DNA of 64,000 bases, from IMG/VR virus record IMGVR_UViG_3300025593_000028, positions 1-64,000 of that record. The stretch is one strand, 5' to 3'. Made by a program: the position numbers and the translations under genes. This DNA is from a virus. Shown here piece after piece: positions 38,401 to 47,201 of this stretch. The notes under the pieces were generated by a model. The model was not told where the DNA came from and did no database searches. It worked only from the letters and a program-made list of their open reading frames with translations. Position 1 is the first letter of the stretch, and each line of letters starts with the position of its first letter.

Positions 38401-41400
38401 CATCGGGTACGCGCGGAGGGTGAACCAGACGTTCGGGGAAGCCACGAGCTCTGCTGCTCGCCTGACCGAAGCGCAGAAGCGCGTCTCGCAGGCCGGAGAC
38501 GAAGAGCACCACGCGACGAAGCGCCTCACCAAGGCCGAGAGGAAGCTCAACGAGCTGCGGCACAGCAACCACAAGGACTCGCACGCGGTAGTCAAAGCAG
38601 AATTCAACGTAGCGCGCGCACGGTGGAGCCAGGTGCAGGCGCTGCGCAAGCTGCACGCGTCAGAAGAAGTGCAGCGAGCGGGAGAACACGCGACTAGGGC
38701 GTCGATCGTCAAGGGCTACGCGGCGACCAAACTCGCCATCGCAGCAGAAGAAAAGCACAGGAAACACCTTGAAGAGCGCGCCCGCACCGAAGGCTGGACG
38801 AAGGAAGTCACCGAAAAGATGGGCAAGACCATCAAGCGGATCACCGGCTACCGAGAAAAAGAAGCGCAGCTCACGAAGGTAGCGGGGCAGATCAGCGACG
38901 GCTTCCGCAAGAAGGTCGAATCGATGACGTCGGCGCAGGCCAAGTACGGGCGGAGCGGCGTCGTACTCACCGACCAGCTCAAAGAACAGCGCGAAAAGCT
39001 GCGCGACATGAAAACGCACGGGCTAGACTACGTCGGCTCCGGGTACCAGCAGCTCAGGGACGAAGCACACAAGACCGAAACCAAGCTGCAGGAATTCCTG
39101 CGCAACACGTCGCCTAAGCTCGCGAAGTTCTCCGAAACAGGATCCACGCACATCAAGGGCCTGTCGGGCGCGTTCGAAGGCATGTCCGAAGCGACCCGAG
39201 AAGCACTCGAAGCACTCGGCGTCAACGTCAACAAGATCCTGCTCAAGCTCGGCGTAGACAAGCTCGCGCCGCCGCACCTCAAACACCTGAGGGGCCGCGC
39301 GGCCGCGGAAGCGCACCACCACATGCAGCCCGGCAACCCGTTCACGCTGGGTCGTCAGCGCGGCGGGCACATCGACATGGGCGCCCCCGCCGGAGACTCG
39401 GTACCGGCGATGCTCGAGAAGGACGAGTACGTCCTGAACCGCAAGGCGGTCAGAAAAGTCGGCGTGCACAACCTCGACCGGCTCAACTTCGGCGAGGCCC
39501 CGAGGTTCGGGTTCCAGCAGGGCGGGTTCGTGATCTCGGAACCGCAGCTCTCTGGGGGGACCAAGGGCCTGCGCGAAGCCGGCCAGAGCGGGGTGCACCG
39601 GGCCACGAAGGCCGCGCGCCACTACGTCAACAAGTTCTGGGGCGGCAAGAAGGGCATCGGCGGGCTGCAGGTCAAGACCGGGCCGATCCAGCAGATGGCG
39701 CGGACGCTCGTCTCGCGGACCTTCGGCCCGGGCCAGTGGAACTCGTTCAACGCGCTGGAGATGGGCGAGGCGGGCTGGGACCCACACGCGCAGAACCCTG
39801 AATCCACGGCGTACGGCCTCGCGCAGAACCTCTACCCGGCGACCTACCCGCCGGCCGGGCGGCCCGGATCGCGAGCGCCGCTGCTCGAGCAGGCCAAGGC
39901 GCAGCTGCAGTGGATGGTGCGCTACATCAAGGAACGCTACGGCGACCCGAAGACCGCCTATGCCACGTGGCTGGGCCGCAGCCCGCACTGGTACCAACGC
40001 GGCGGTCGGGTGCGGGGCTACCAGCGCGGTGGCCGCGTGAGGCTGCAGTCCGGCGGCCAGCCGACGGCCAGCGCGTCGTCGTGGAGCGGCGTTGGCGCGG
40101 GCGGCCTACACACCGGGATCCACAACCTCGCGTCGTACGTGATGAGCAAGTTTGGTGGCCTGTCGGTCACGAGCACCACCGGCGGAGAACATGAACCGAA
40201 CTCTTACCACTACAAGGGCGAGGCGGTCGACCTAGCGAACTCGAGCACCTCGTACATGGACAAGGCAGCCGGCTGGATCTCGGGCAACCTCACGAGCGCA
40301 CTCACCGAGGGCATCCACAACCCGGACCTATCTGTGAAGTACGGGAAGGGCGTCCCGTCCTCGTACTGGGGTCCGGAAACCTGGGCCGGGCACAAGAACC
40401 ACATCCACCTGGCGGTGGACCACCCGTGGTCGCGCCCAAGTTCGCCTGCTTCAGGGTCGGGTGCTAGCGCCGCCGAACGTGGGTTCACGAAACCCAAGGA
40501 AAAGCTCCCCGACCACACTACGGCCAAGATCCCGACCGGCGGAGTGGGTCCGGGCAAGGGCGGGCACGCCGTAGCGGGCTACTCAGAAACTAGCGTCTCG
40601 ACGGACAAAGTCAAGCTGCCCCCGCTCCCGAAGAACGCGATGGGCTGCACGAAGCAGATCGCGTCGATGCGGTCGCTGCTCAACATGTACAACACCGCCG
40701 CGAAGCAGACGAAGAACGAGCCCGCCAAGCGCGCCTACCTGGAAAACGCTCGAGTGGTGCGAGGCCGGATTTCCGCGCTGATCAAGCTCAGGGCGAAGTT
40801 CATCCGCTCGGAAAAAATCCGCAAGATCACGACTGCGATCAAACGCGCCGCGGCGTTCGAATACTGGAACGGCGGAGAACTCGTCAAAGAAGGCCTGCTC
40901 GAGCAGCTGGAAAAGAAGTGGACTGCGGCAGAAGAATACGCTGGTCGCGTCACCGACCTAGAGCCGACGGAAGAAGCCGACGCGCTGTCCTACATCAGGG
41001 CGCAGGAGGAACCCGCCTACAAGGCGGTGCTCGGCGTCGAGGGCGACTGGCGCAATGCGCTCGTGCAGGCCAAAGAATCCGGTACACAGAAGGCGGGCGT
41101 CGAGTGGCCCGGGAAGATCACTGACCTCCGCGGCAAGGTCTCGCACCAGAAGGACCGCATCAAGGAAATCACCGAAAAGATCAAGGAGATCCTCGGGTAC
41201 AAGAAAGACCACCCGGAAGCGTGGGAGAAACAGAAGGGCCGGATCCCCGGGCTGAAGAACGAACGCGACGATCTCCGAGGCAAGATAGAAGTAGAGCGCG
41301 CGACGATGGGCGCGCTGCGCGAAGCGATCACGCAGACCTACGGGGAAACGATCCCGGACTGGGAATCGATGATGGAAGGCGTGCAGGGCGCGTCGGGGCC

Positions 41401-41896
41401 GTGGGGGGTCATCGCCCCGCTGCCGGCCTCGCCGGACGCGAACGCCGGGTTCGGGGGCGACATCTGGGCCACCCAGATGGCGATCCGAGACCTCGGGCTC
41501 AGGATCAAGCAGGGCGAATCGCAGAGCGCGCAGAAACGCGCCGAAGAATACGAAGCCTTCAACGAGGCGATGCGCGGCCTCCTCGCCGGGCGGCCGTTCC
41601 TGTCGCTGAACTTTACGAACTTCATGGGCGCGCACGCGAAGGGCGGCGTCGCGCTCGTCGGCGAGAAAGGTCCGGAGCTCGCGCACATGCCGCACGGCAC
41701 CAGGATCACCGACGCGGAAGAGACCGCGCGACTGCTCAAGCCGCAGGTCACCGTCAGCGCCGAAGGCCTCTCGGAAGAATCCGGTGGAGATGAACGCGTG
41801 TACCATGTCGACGTGACGAACAACTTCCCGACGCCGCCCGCGGATCCGCACACCTGGGCGAAGCAGCAGGAGTACGAGCTCGGAGCGCTGGCGTGA
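35495..41896 (+). CDS. Tape measure protein with lytic and M15-like domains
   Basis: 2133 aa. Long helical and hydrophobic segments (residues about 90-170, 895-960) typical of tape measures. The repeat-type motif GGHIDMGAPAGDSVPAMLEK occurs near 1288. Around 1410-1500 a transglycosylase-like domain (NALEMGEAGWDP, AYGLAQNLYP, WMVRYIKERYGDPKTAYATW). Around 1535-1645 a D-Ala-D-Ala carboxypeptidase/M15-like domain (GEHEPNSYHYKGEAVDLA and KNHIHLAVD). Sets tail length and may digest peptidoglycan at DNA entry. TGATG start. Confidence 0.9.
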   Translation: MPELGKATYVVEISTREAERELGRFKKTTHRATADASRDVHRLERGWEDAGLGVRRAERDVRRFNKEQERGGRKTWIWDNKLRQFSNTINALKWPAIFALGGPAIQALASLAAGAVSVSSALVSATGGVVAMGGALVQMARGASIALNGMLGLATAAGTLLLGFNGVAGALSAMMNQYGRSGQEAESSAKAQRSAMNQVHSAIERIRTSEESLAKAHVGVADAQEELHKARREAIRDLVDLRYAAEEGRLSERQAILALDEARESAAELAKRGSGATADEQRGAILSIEQAELGLRKSRTENKRSQEDLQRGERRGVRNSEGVVSARKALIEANRNVSKTERALVQSEHNLVEQQKDAAEAMNKTGRYANTLAAKMKLLPPAAKKFVHFLWGMKPKFEELQEVSAAGMFPGMEHGLTAAMGSFERLKKVIGLTAGAIGHTSEEMGRLVGSKGFGSRLQEVGESNARIMRMLGRASVSLTDAFSVLAKAGAPLNEWLGGLVKKWAEQYDAQKHAEASSGRLAKRFSMIKSIIKAVGGTIWNFGHVFLTVMEAGQHAGLGLWRSIDKWSKGLREGVESVSGRKSLSAYFERSAKALRLVGKLFMNLLGTVVNVGSASRKTGMELLRMLNHAAEGWKKWTESFHGKNEMKAYFEHTKPDVVESGRLVAALGSAIVELNQRGTVAPLLRELRVKLLPALTELIGNFTSDLAPAVINVLVELMGIVGQLSKASGGLSAAFQIIAGGLRIINGILQNPILRQLASWTLAFAALAKAGLMVREAFLGSALSQVMSRIRSIGAESSAAAGEMSAAETEKTAAVERTNAALREQEVLMSREEAVAMYGPYAGNKYADKQGLPATTWRGKYAGAKNMARGIPGRARNVGRSALGFARRNSGSIIGGGLLVGGSYAGSAVGGTAGSIIGGAATGAGLGAMFAPESLGLSIPIGAAAGALAAGIGALTSGGSSLGKAQKKLIGYARRVNQTFGEATSSAARLTEAQKRVSQAGDEEHHATKRLTKAERKLNELRHSNHKDSHAVVKAEFNVARARWSQVQALRKLHASEEVQRAGEHATRASIVKGYAATKLAIAAEEKHRKHLEERARTEGWTKEVTEKMGKTIKRITGYREKEAQLTKVAGQISDGFRKKVESMTSAQAKYGRSGVVLTDQLKEQREKLRDMKTHGLDYVGSGYQQLRDEAHKTETKLQEFLRNTSPKLAKFSETGSTHIKGLSGAFEGMSEATREALEALGVNVNKILLKLGVDKLAPPHLKHLRGRAAAEAHHHMQPGNPFTLGRQRGGHIDMGAPAGDSVPAMLEKDEYVLNRKAVRKVGVHNLDRLNFGEAPRFGFQQGGFVISEPQLSGGTKGLREAGQSGVHRATKAARHYVNKFWGGKKGIGGLQVKTGPIQQMARTLVSRTFGPGQWNSFNALEMGEAGWDPHAQNPESTAYGLAQNLYPATYPPAGRPGSRAPLLEQAKAQLQWMVRYIKERYGDPKTAYATWLGRSPHWYQRGGRVRGYQRGGRVRLQSGGQPTASASSWSGVGAGGLHTGIHNLASYVMSKFGGLSVTSTTGGEHEPNSYHYKGEAVDLANSSTSYMDKAAGWISGNLTSALTEGIHNPDLSVKYGKGVPSSYWGPETWAGHKNHIHLAVDHPWSRPSSPASGSGASAAERGFTKPKEKLPDHTTAKIPTGGVGPGKGGHAVAGYSETSVSTDKVKLPPLPKNAMGCTKQIASMRSLLNMYNTAAKQTKNEPAKRAYLENARVVRGRISALIKLRAKFIRSEKIRKITTAIKRAAAFEYWNGGELVKEGLLEQLEKKWTAAEEYAGRVTDLEPTEEADALSYIRAQEEPAYKAVLGVEGDWRNALVQAKESGTQKAGVEWPGKITDLRGKVSHQKDRIKEITEKIKEILGYKKDHPEAWEKQKGRIPGLKNERDDLRGKIEVERATMGALREAITQTYGETIPDWESMMEGVQGASGPWGVIAPLPASPDANAGFGGDIWATQMAIRDLGLRIKQGESQSAQKRAEEYEAFNEAMRGLLAGRPFLSLNFTNFMGAHAKGGVALVGEKGPELAHMPHGTRITDAEETARLLKPQVTVSAEGLSEESGGDERVYHVDVTNNFPTPPADPHTWAKQQEYELGALA

Positions 41897-42711
41897 GTGA
41901 CCTCGGCGTAGACTACGGCGTGCCCTTCGTGCTCGAAGGGCCAGACGGCACCCGAGCCGTCTTCAACGACGACTCAGACGAAGACTACGTCGGGATCCTC
42001 GGGGAGGAATCCTCGGGGCTCGACTCGGCGGAAGTGCGTGAAAACGCTCAGGACGCGACCGAAGCGGACGGCGGCGTGCACGGCAACTTCTACTACGGCC
42101 GGCGCCCGGTGATCCTCGCGGGCACCGTCGTGGCCGACTCGCTGTCGGATCGCAGGTCGAAGATCACCAAGCTGAAACGCGCGTCGAACGCGCTCAGGGA
42201 AGACTCCTCGCTGACGTGGGAACCGCCGAGCGGCCCAGAAGTCGCGCTGTCGCTGCGCCGGCAGCAGCCAATACGCGTGACGGGCGGCGTGGTGAAGAGC
42301 TTCCAGGTGCCGCTAGTCTCAGCTAGCGCGTTCATCGAGAGCGTGGCGACCCACACGAAAGAATTCGCCGAAAACAAAGTCGCGTTCTCGGTGGAAAACG
42401 CGGGCGACGCGGAAGCGGCCCCCACGGTCGTGCTCGACGGCCCCATGACGAACCCGAGCATCATCAACAAAACCACCGGCAAGACGCTGAAGATCTCAGA
42501 ATCGTGGCTCAAAGAAGAAACAGTCACGATCGACTTCAAGAACCACTCCATCAGCTTCAACGGAGAAGAAGACTACAACCTCTTGAACTTCTCGGAAAGC
42601 ACCTGGTGGAAGCTCGCTCCCGGATCGAACTCGATAGAAGTCTCGGCGTCTGTGTTCCTGCCAGGAGAAGGGGCGAAGATCACCGTGGAATGGAAGGACG
42701 CCTGGGTCTGA
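41893..42711 (+). CDS. Distal tail protein (Dit-like)
   Basis: 272 aa from GTG (GTGA). N-terminal domain with VRENAQDATEADGGVHGNFY and GRRPVILAGTVVADS resembles siphovirus distal tail proteins; C-terminal beta domain. Position right after the tape measure. Confidence 0.65.
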   Translation: MSDLGVDYGVPFVLEGPDGTRAVFNDDSDEDYVGILGEESSGLDSAEVRENAQDATEADGGVHGNFYYGRRPVILAGTVVADSLSDRRSKITKLKRASNALREDSSLTWEPPSGPEVALSLRRQQPIRVTGGVVKSFQVPLVSASAFIESVATHTKEFAENKVAFSVENAGDAEAAPTVVLDGPMTNPSIINKTTGKTLKISESWLKEETVTIDFKNHSISFNGEEDYNLLNFSESTWWKLAPGSNSIEVSASVFLPGEGAKITVEWKDAWV

Positions 42712-43925
42712 TGTGGACGTTCATCTTGACCAAACTCGACTGCACGAAGATCGGGGAGGTGCTGAACGCCAGCGAGCGATCGCTAGAGCTCAGGCTCAAC
42801 GGTGCATCCACGGCATCTTTCACAATCAGATCTGACAGCGACCTCATCCCGAATCTGTTCGGGGAAGACACGCTGCTGCAGGTGTGGCAAGACAAGACGA
42901 TCAGGTTCCACGGCTTCGTAGTCTCCACGCAGATGTCCGGCACCGAAGAGCAGGGCCTGACTGTGTCTGTTAACGCGATTGATCCCGCTTGGAGGCTCAG
43001 CAAGCGAGTGATGGACCCAGACGGAGAAGGGTTGAACTATGAAGGACAGCCGTCCTTCATCGCAGCTGCCATCATCGATCGTCTAAACCACGACAGCGAA
43101 GAGTACCCAGACCGTAGAGACACAAGAATCAGCGTGAGCGGCGGGGCGCTGTCAGAAACTCCGCCAAGCATTCCTTACCAGGTGCTACCGTTCGACACAG
43201 CCCTCAAGGGAGTGACAGATATGGCGCACCAGATCGGAGGCTTCGATTGGAGGATCGCGCCACTAGAGGGTGAACTTGATACAAGCAGCAGAATCACTGG
43301 TACTTCAGCTCAGCTAGGTGTAGAACCACCGATCACTGACGGAGGAGAGGAAGGAGAACTTCTAAAGATCGGTTACTTTTCTGCATTGAGTCACAGCTAT
43401 CCGACCTTCGAAAAGTCAGAAACTGTGTTCTTCGAGCATGGGTTTGGTAAGCATAACATCTCGTCGATCAACTATAAGCGCGATCTAGAAGACATGGTGA
43501 ACAAGGCGTACCACCTTCCCGACGAGGGTCTTGTCGCAGAAGGTGGTCACGCAAAGAACGTGCTCTTCAAGCGCGACCTCACCGCGATGTGGGAACACAG
43601 TGGTCTGTTCGAAGAAGTAGCGGATGCACCCGGGTTGAACAGCGATGACCTGCGCAACGCGTGGTTGGAAGAAGTGATCAGGGTGAAAAAGAACCCGCGC
43701 TACGTAGTAGATGCCACCCTCAGGACCGATGACGGCACCGGCCAGGTACCGTCGATCGGAGACGATTTCTTCCTCGGGGACCGAGTTACGATCAGATCCA
43801 AGATCGCCGACAGAGCTCTGTTCTCGGGAGTCGTGCGTGTGTACAGCATCTCTGTATCGCTCGACGAAAGCGGCAATGCAGAAGTATCGCCGACATTCCT
43901 CGACGAAGAAGGCAGCAGCCTCTAA
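42711..43925 (+). CDS. Tail tip protein (ReqiPepy6 gp37/Tal-like)
   Basis: 404 aa, ATG in TGATG. FILTKLDCTKIGEVLNASER and repeated short strand-turn segments fit the gp37-like tail family. From about 43020 codon use becomes clearly more A/T-rich than flanking genes, suggesting a foreign or rapidly exchanged segment. Confidence 0.6.
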   Translation: MWTFILTKLDCTKIGEVLNASERSLELRLNGASTASFTIRSDSDLIPNLFGEDTLLQVWQDKTIRFHGFVVSTQMSGTEEQGLTVSVNAIDPAWRLSKRVMDPDGEGLNYEGQPSFIAAAIIDRLNHDSEEYPDRRDTRISVSGGALSETPPSIPYQVLPFDTALKGVTDMAHQIGGFDWRIAPLEGELDTSSRITGTSAQLGVEPPITDGGEEGELLKIGYFSALSHSYPTFEKSETVFFEHGFGKHNISSINYKRDLEDMVNKAYHLPDEGLVAEGGHAKNVLFKRDLTAMWEHSGLFEEVADAPGLNSDDLRNAWLEEVIRVKKNPRYVVDATLRTDDGTGQVPSIGDDFFLGDRVTIRSKIADRALFSGVVRVYSISVSLDESGNAEVSPTFLDEEGSSL

Positions 43926-46330
43926 TGCCCAGGGATCCGAAGGACATCACAGCAAGTGGTCCGAGGAAGCGAGCACGCAAGATCGCTATCCTCGGAGACA
44001 AAGTGTTCCCATCGAACGGCGGGCACTTCACCACGAACTACATTATCACCGGCAAAAACGTAGACGAAGAAACGCTATCCGGAAGCCACATCGTCACGGA
44101 AACGTTGGACGCTAGGACGATCGCTGCGAACGCGATCACGGCGGGCAAGATCGAAGCCGGGGCTATCACCGCCGAAAAAATCGCCGCCAACGCGGTGCTA
44201 GCAGAAAACATCTTCGCTGGAGCGGTGACCACCGAAAAACTTGCGGCGGGGGCGGTCACCGCCGAAAAGATCGCCGCAGGCACCATCGTCGCGGCCAACA
44301 TCGAAGCCGGGACGATCACAGCCGAACTGATCGCAGCAGAAGCGATCACCACCGAAAAGCTCTTCGCCGAAGCCGTGGTCGCGTCGAAGATCGCCGCGGG
44401 TGCGATCACCGCCGGGAAGATCTCTGCGGGATCGATCGAAACCTCGCACCTGAAAGCCGAAGCGGTCACCGCAGAAAAGATCAAAGCCGACTCGATCACG
44501 GCCGGGCAGATCGCAGCGGAAGCGATCACGACCTCCGAGTTGGCCGCCAACTCGGTCACCTCCGCGAAGATCGCGGCGGCGACCATCACCGGCAGCGACA
44601 TCGCAGCCTCGACGGTGACGGCGACCAACATCACGATCACCGAACTGTCCGCACTGAGCGCCGACCTCGGTACGATCACGGCCGGCACCGTCACGGGCGC
44701 AACGCTGCGCACCGCAGAATCCGGCACCCGCTGGGAAGTCAATACAGAAGCGATGCGTGCGTACAGCGGCGCCACTCCCGTGCTGGACTTCGACCTCGAA
44801 ACCGGAAACCTAAAAATCAAGGGGACCATCGAAGAAGGGTCCACGATCCCGGCCGGCTCGATCACCGGGGTGCTCACGAGCGAACAGATCGAATCGCTCG
44901 AAGCCGCGAAGATCACCGGCAAGCTCACGGGCGCACAAGTCAATGTGCCTAGCTTGATTTTCGACATCGTCGCCGCAGTGCCCGCCGAAGGCCAGGCCGC
45001 GATGAGTGAAGAAACAGCCGAACCGTATGAATGGCGGCTGAAACCCAGCGAAGCGAAATATCTCGCGATCCGCGACATCGACAAGTCTGGCAGGGAACTC
45101 GACGCGCTGTTCCAGCAGTTCGCATCCTCGGGTGAACCGTTCAAGGCACAGATATTGCTAACCAGTGCGTCTGATCCATCACGCTATGCACTATTCAACG
45201 TCAAAGGCAAAACCGAAAACATTGGTTCGCTGTATTACCGCTGGGAAATCGAATTATCCAAAGGCGTGGCAGAATTCGAATCTGGCGAGGAACTCTACTT
45301 CGAATTGAAGTCGGGGGCCGTTGTAGCTGAATCAATCACCGCCGGATACGTCGCAGCGGGGGCCATCACCACCGCGAAGCTGACGGCCTCCGCTGTCACC
45401 GCAGAAAAGATCGCCGCGAGCGCAGTCGAAGCGTCGAAGATCAAAGCCGAAGCGGTGGAAGCCTCCAAGATCAAATCGGAAGCCATCGAAACGTCGAAGT
45501 TGAAGGCCAACGCCGTGACGGCCGCCAAGATCGCGGCCTCCACCATCACCGCGACGCAGATCGCCGGGGAAACGATTACCGGCGCGAAGATCGCGGCTGG
45601 GACTATCACCGCCGCGAAGCTGTCCGTCGAAACCCTCTCCGCCATCAGCGCCAACCTGGGGACGGTTACTGCTGGGACGATCAAATCTGTGAACATAGAA
45701 GGCGGCAGTATCACCGGCGCGGCAATCCAGATCGACGCCGCGAGCAGTGAAGGCGTAGGAGAAGGCAGCAACAAACTTCGCTGGATGGATGGCGCACTCG
45801 CGCGCGGTGAACTTTACACTTTCTCCAGCGGCTTTGGACTGAGCCACCTACAGATCAGGACTAACACTAGCGGTGGTACCTACGAGACGCTGATGCGTAA
45901 CATTGCTAATCCTACTGCGGCCGAAGCGTGGATCGACTTCAGCGCGAACAATAATCCGCGCACAATCGTCAATCAGAGCGGCGGGTCAACCTTCGTCCAA
46001 GTCAGCACCAATCCGGGATACGTCGGTAACAATTACAGCAGCGCACCACAGGTCGGCATGATCTGGGGCAAAATCGGCCCGAGCGGCGAAAAGATTGATG
46101 GCTTGACCGAATTTTTCACAGTTAGTCACACCACGACCGGGCGCTACACGATCAGCTTCGTCGCCCCGTTTAAGACTTCCCCGGTTATTATGCTCACGCG
46201 GTCTGGCGGGGAAGGGCAGTACGGCTTCAGCACCTACGGGGCGTTGACCAAAGAATCGTTCGCTGCGTATATTCGTAACTCAGGTGGCACGCTCGCCAAC
46301 GAATATTGGGCGTTCATTGCAATCGGATAA
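43925..46330 (+). CDS. Tail fibre/receptor-binding protein with ITAEKIAA repeats
   Basis: 801 aa, TAATG start overlap. Two blocks of short tandem repeats (ITAEKIAAGAI-type, residues about 55-245 and 475-600), a left-handed helix or fibre shaft. C-terminal 200 residues form a tip ending FIAIG, with SHTTTGRYTISFVAPF and FKTSPVIMLTRSG as in H-type lectin-like fibre tips. The tip and a segment near 45120-45310 are more A/T-rich, consistent with exchange of the receptor-binding part. Confidence 0.75.
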   Translation: MPRDPKDITASGPRKRARKIAILGDKVFPSNGGHFTTNYIITGKNVDEETLSGSHIVTETLDARTIAANAITAGKIEAGAITAEKIAANAVLAENIFAGAVTTEKLAAGAVTAEKIAAGTIVAANIEAGTITAELIAAEAITTEKLFAEAVVASKIAAGAITAGKISAGSIETSHLKAEAVTAEKIKADSITAGQIAAEAITTSELAANSVTSAKIAAATITGSDIAASTVTATNITITELSALSADLGTITAGTVTGATLRTAESGTRWEVNTEAMRAYSGATPVLDFDLETGNLKIKGTIEEGSTIPAGSITGVLTSEQIESLEAAKITGKLTGAQVNVPSLIFDIVAAVPAEGQAAMSEETAEPYEWRLKPSEAKYLAIRDIDKSGRELDALFQQFASSGEPFKAQILLTSASDPSRYALFNVKGKTENIGSLYYRWEIELSKGVAEFESGEELYFELKSGAVVAESITAGYVAAGAITTAKLTASAVTAEKIAASAVEASKIKAEAVEASKIKSEAIETSKLKANAVTAAKIAASTITATQIAGETITGAKIAAGTITAAKLSVETLSAISANLGTVTAGTIKSVNIEGGSITGAAIQIDAASSEGVGEGSNKLRWMDGALARGELYTFSSGFGLSHLQIRTNTSGGTYETLMRNIANPTAAEAWIDFSANNNPRTIVNQSGGSTFVQVSTNPGYVGNNYSSAPQVGMIWGKIGPSGEKIDGLTEFFTVSHTTTGRYTISFVAPFKTSPVIMLTRSGGEGQYGFSTYGALTKESFAAYIRNSGGTLANEYWAFIAIG

Positions 46331-46371
46331 TAAGAAACGCGACTAGACTTGCCCCACAACCCCACATCGTG

Positions 46372-46377
46372 TAGAAT
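46372..46377 (+). promoter_or_regulatory. TAGAATCT box with leader
   Basis: Box belongs to the TANNATCT class but is followed by a leader of about 24 nt with AAGGAGGA, so this gene uses both signals. Confidence 0.5.
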
Positions 46378-46406
46378 CTACCAACCCAACAGTCTAAGGA
46401 GGACAC

Positions 46407-46622
46407 ATGGCAGCACGGCCTAAGAAGAAACCCAAGCCCAAGAGCAGTGACAAGTCTACCGGAGCCCAAGAAGAGCAGACCCCCGACGGGGTGCTTGTGG
46501 TCGTAGACGACGGGGGCCAGCTGCAGGCGCAGCCGGTCGGCGACGTCAAGCCCGCAGAGGTGCCGACGATTCTCCGCGTAGCTGCCAAAGGCGTCGAGGA
46601 CGCGATGATCGACGCGGGCTAG
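46407..46622 (+). CDS. Small protein with basic N-terminus
   Basis: 71 aa, MAARPKKKPKPKSSDKSTGA then a folded segment. ATG with AAGGAGGA 4 nt upstream. Adjoins the lysis genes; unknown. Confidence 0.6.
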   Translation: MAARPKKKPKPKSSDKSTGAQEEQTPDGVLVVVDDGGQLQAQPVGDVKPAEVPTILRVAAKGVEDAMIDAG

Positions 46623-46647
46623 GACTGGCTTCCAGTCCCATCTCGGG

Positions 46648-46653
46648 TAAGAT
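46648..46653 (+). promoter_or_regulatory. Leaderless promoter for coupled mini-ORF and holin
   Basis: TAAGATCT, 6 nt from GTG 46660. Confidence 0.6.
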
Positions 46654-46659
46654 CTACGA

Positions 46660-46686
46660 GTGAGCAAGAACCAAGGAGGATCATGA
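46660..46686 (+). CDS. 8-aa leaderless mini-ORF coupled to holin
   Basis: MSKNQGGS. Starts exactly 6 nt after TAAGAT, contains the holin ribosome site AAGGAGGA within its codons, and its TGA overlaps the holin ATG (ATGA). A short leader that may tune holin timing. Confidence 0.5.
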   Translation: MSKNQGGS

Positions 46687-47012
46687 GCCTAGCTCAGTAT
46701 CGCAAGCTCGCGGTCTCGGTGGTGTCGTTCGGGGCGGCTGCGGTCGCGCTGTTCATCACCACTGACCCGGGGCTGAACGCAGCGCTCGTGTCCCTCGTCG
46801 GCGCCGGTTTCGGCGTCGTGGCGGTATTCGCCGCGAAGAACCACACGCCAGACGACCTCTCGAAGGCCGTCGCGCAGCTGCAGGGCGCCGCCCTGTCGGT
46901 GGCTGGCTTCTTCGTGACGGTCCCCACCACGCTGCCCGAGAAGCTGGCCGTGCTGTCTGCGGCCGCGGTCTCGGTCATCGGCGTCTACTGGGCGAGGAAC
47001 GAACCGTCGTGA
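46683..47012 (+). CDS. Holin
   Basis: 109 aa. Three hydrophobic segments (SVVSFGAAAVALFITT, ALVSLVGAGFGVVAVFA, KLAVLSAAAVSVIGVYW), matching actinophage holins. Two small genes lie between it and neighbours; the endolysin pair follows. Forms lesions in the host membrane at lysis time. Confidence 0.75.
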   Translation: MSLAQYRKLAVSVVSFGAAAVALFITTDPGLNAALVSLVGAGFGVVAVFAAKNHTPDDLSKAVAQLQGAALSVAGFFVTVPTTLPEKLAVLSAAAVSVIGVYWARNEPS

Positions 47013-47191
47013 GTGGACGGGGGTGCCCGAGCGGATGCCTGGGCACCCCCGTCGCTCGCTTCGATGCCCCGCGCAGGAGGCTCCACTTCTCGGTGCTCTG
47101 CGACAAGTGCGGCCACAGACTGAGCACGCCGGCCCCGCCCCAGGACTACTCGCCGGACCCGAAGCTCGGCCCAGGGATCAGCAGACCATAG
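47009..47191 (+). CDS. Small zinc-binding-like protein
   Basis: 60 aa from GTG (GTGA overlap). GCPSGC and VLCDKCGH provide two Cys pairs. Between holin and endolysin; role unknown. Confidence 0.5.
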   Translation: MSGRGCPSGCLGTPVARFDAPRRRLHFSVLCDKCGHRLSTPAPPQDYSPDPKLGPGISRP

Positions 47192-47194
47192 GAT
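47189..47194 (+). promoter_or_regulatory. Leaderless promoter for endolysin
   Basis: TAGGATCT overlapping the previous stop, 7 nt from ATG 47202. Confidence 0.6.
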
Positions 47195-47201
47195 CTGCTC
47201 G

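Noticed and set aside
44100-45660. Tandem DNA repeats as a possible recombination array
   Set aside because: They follow the protein repeat ITAEKIAA in frame, so are explained by the fibre shaft; possible crossover use is noted in the findings.
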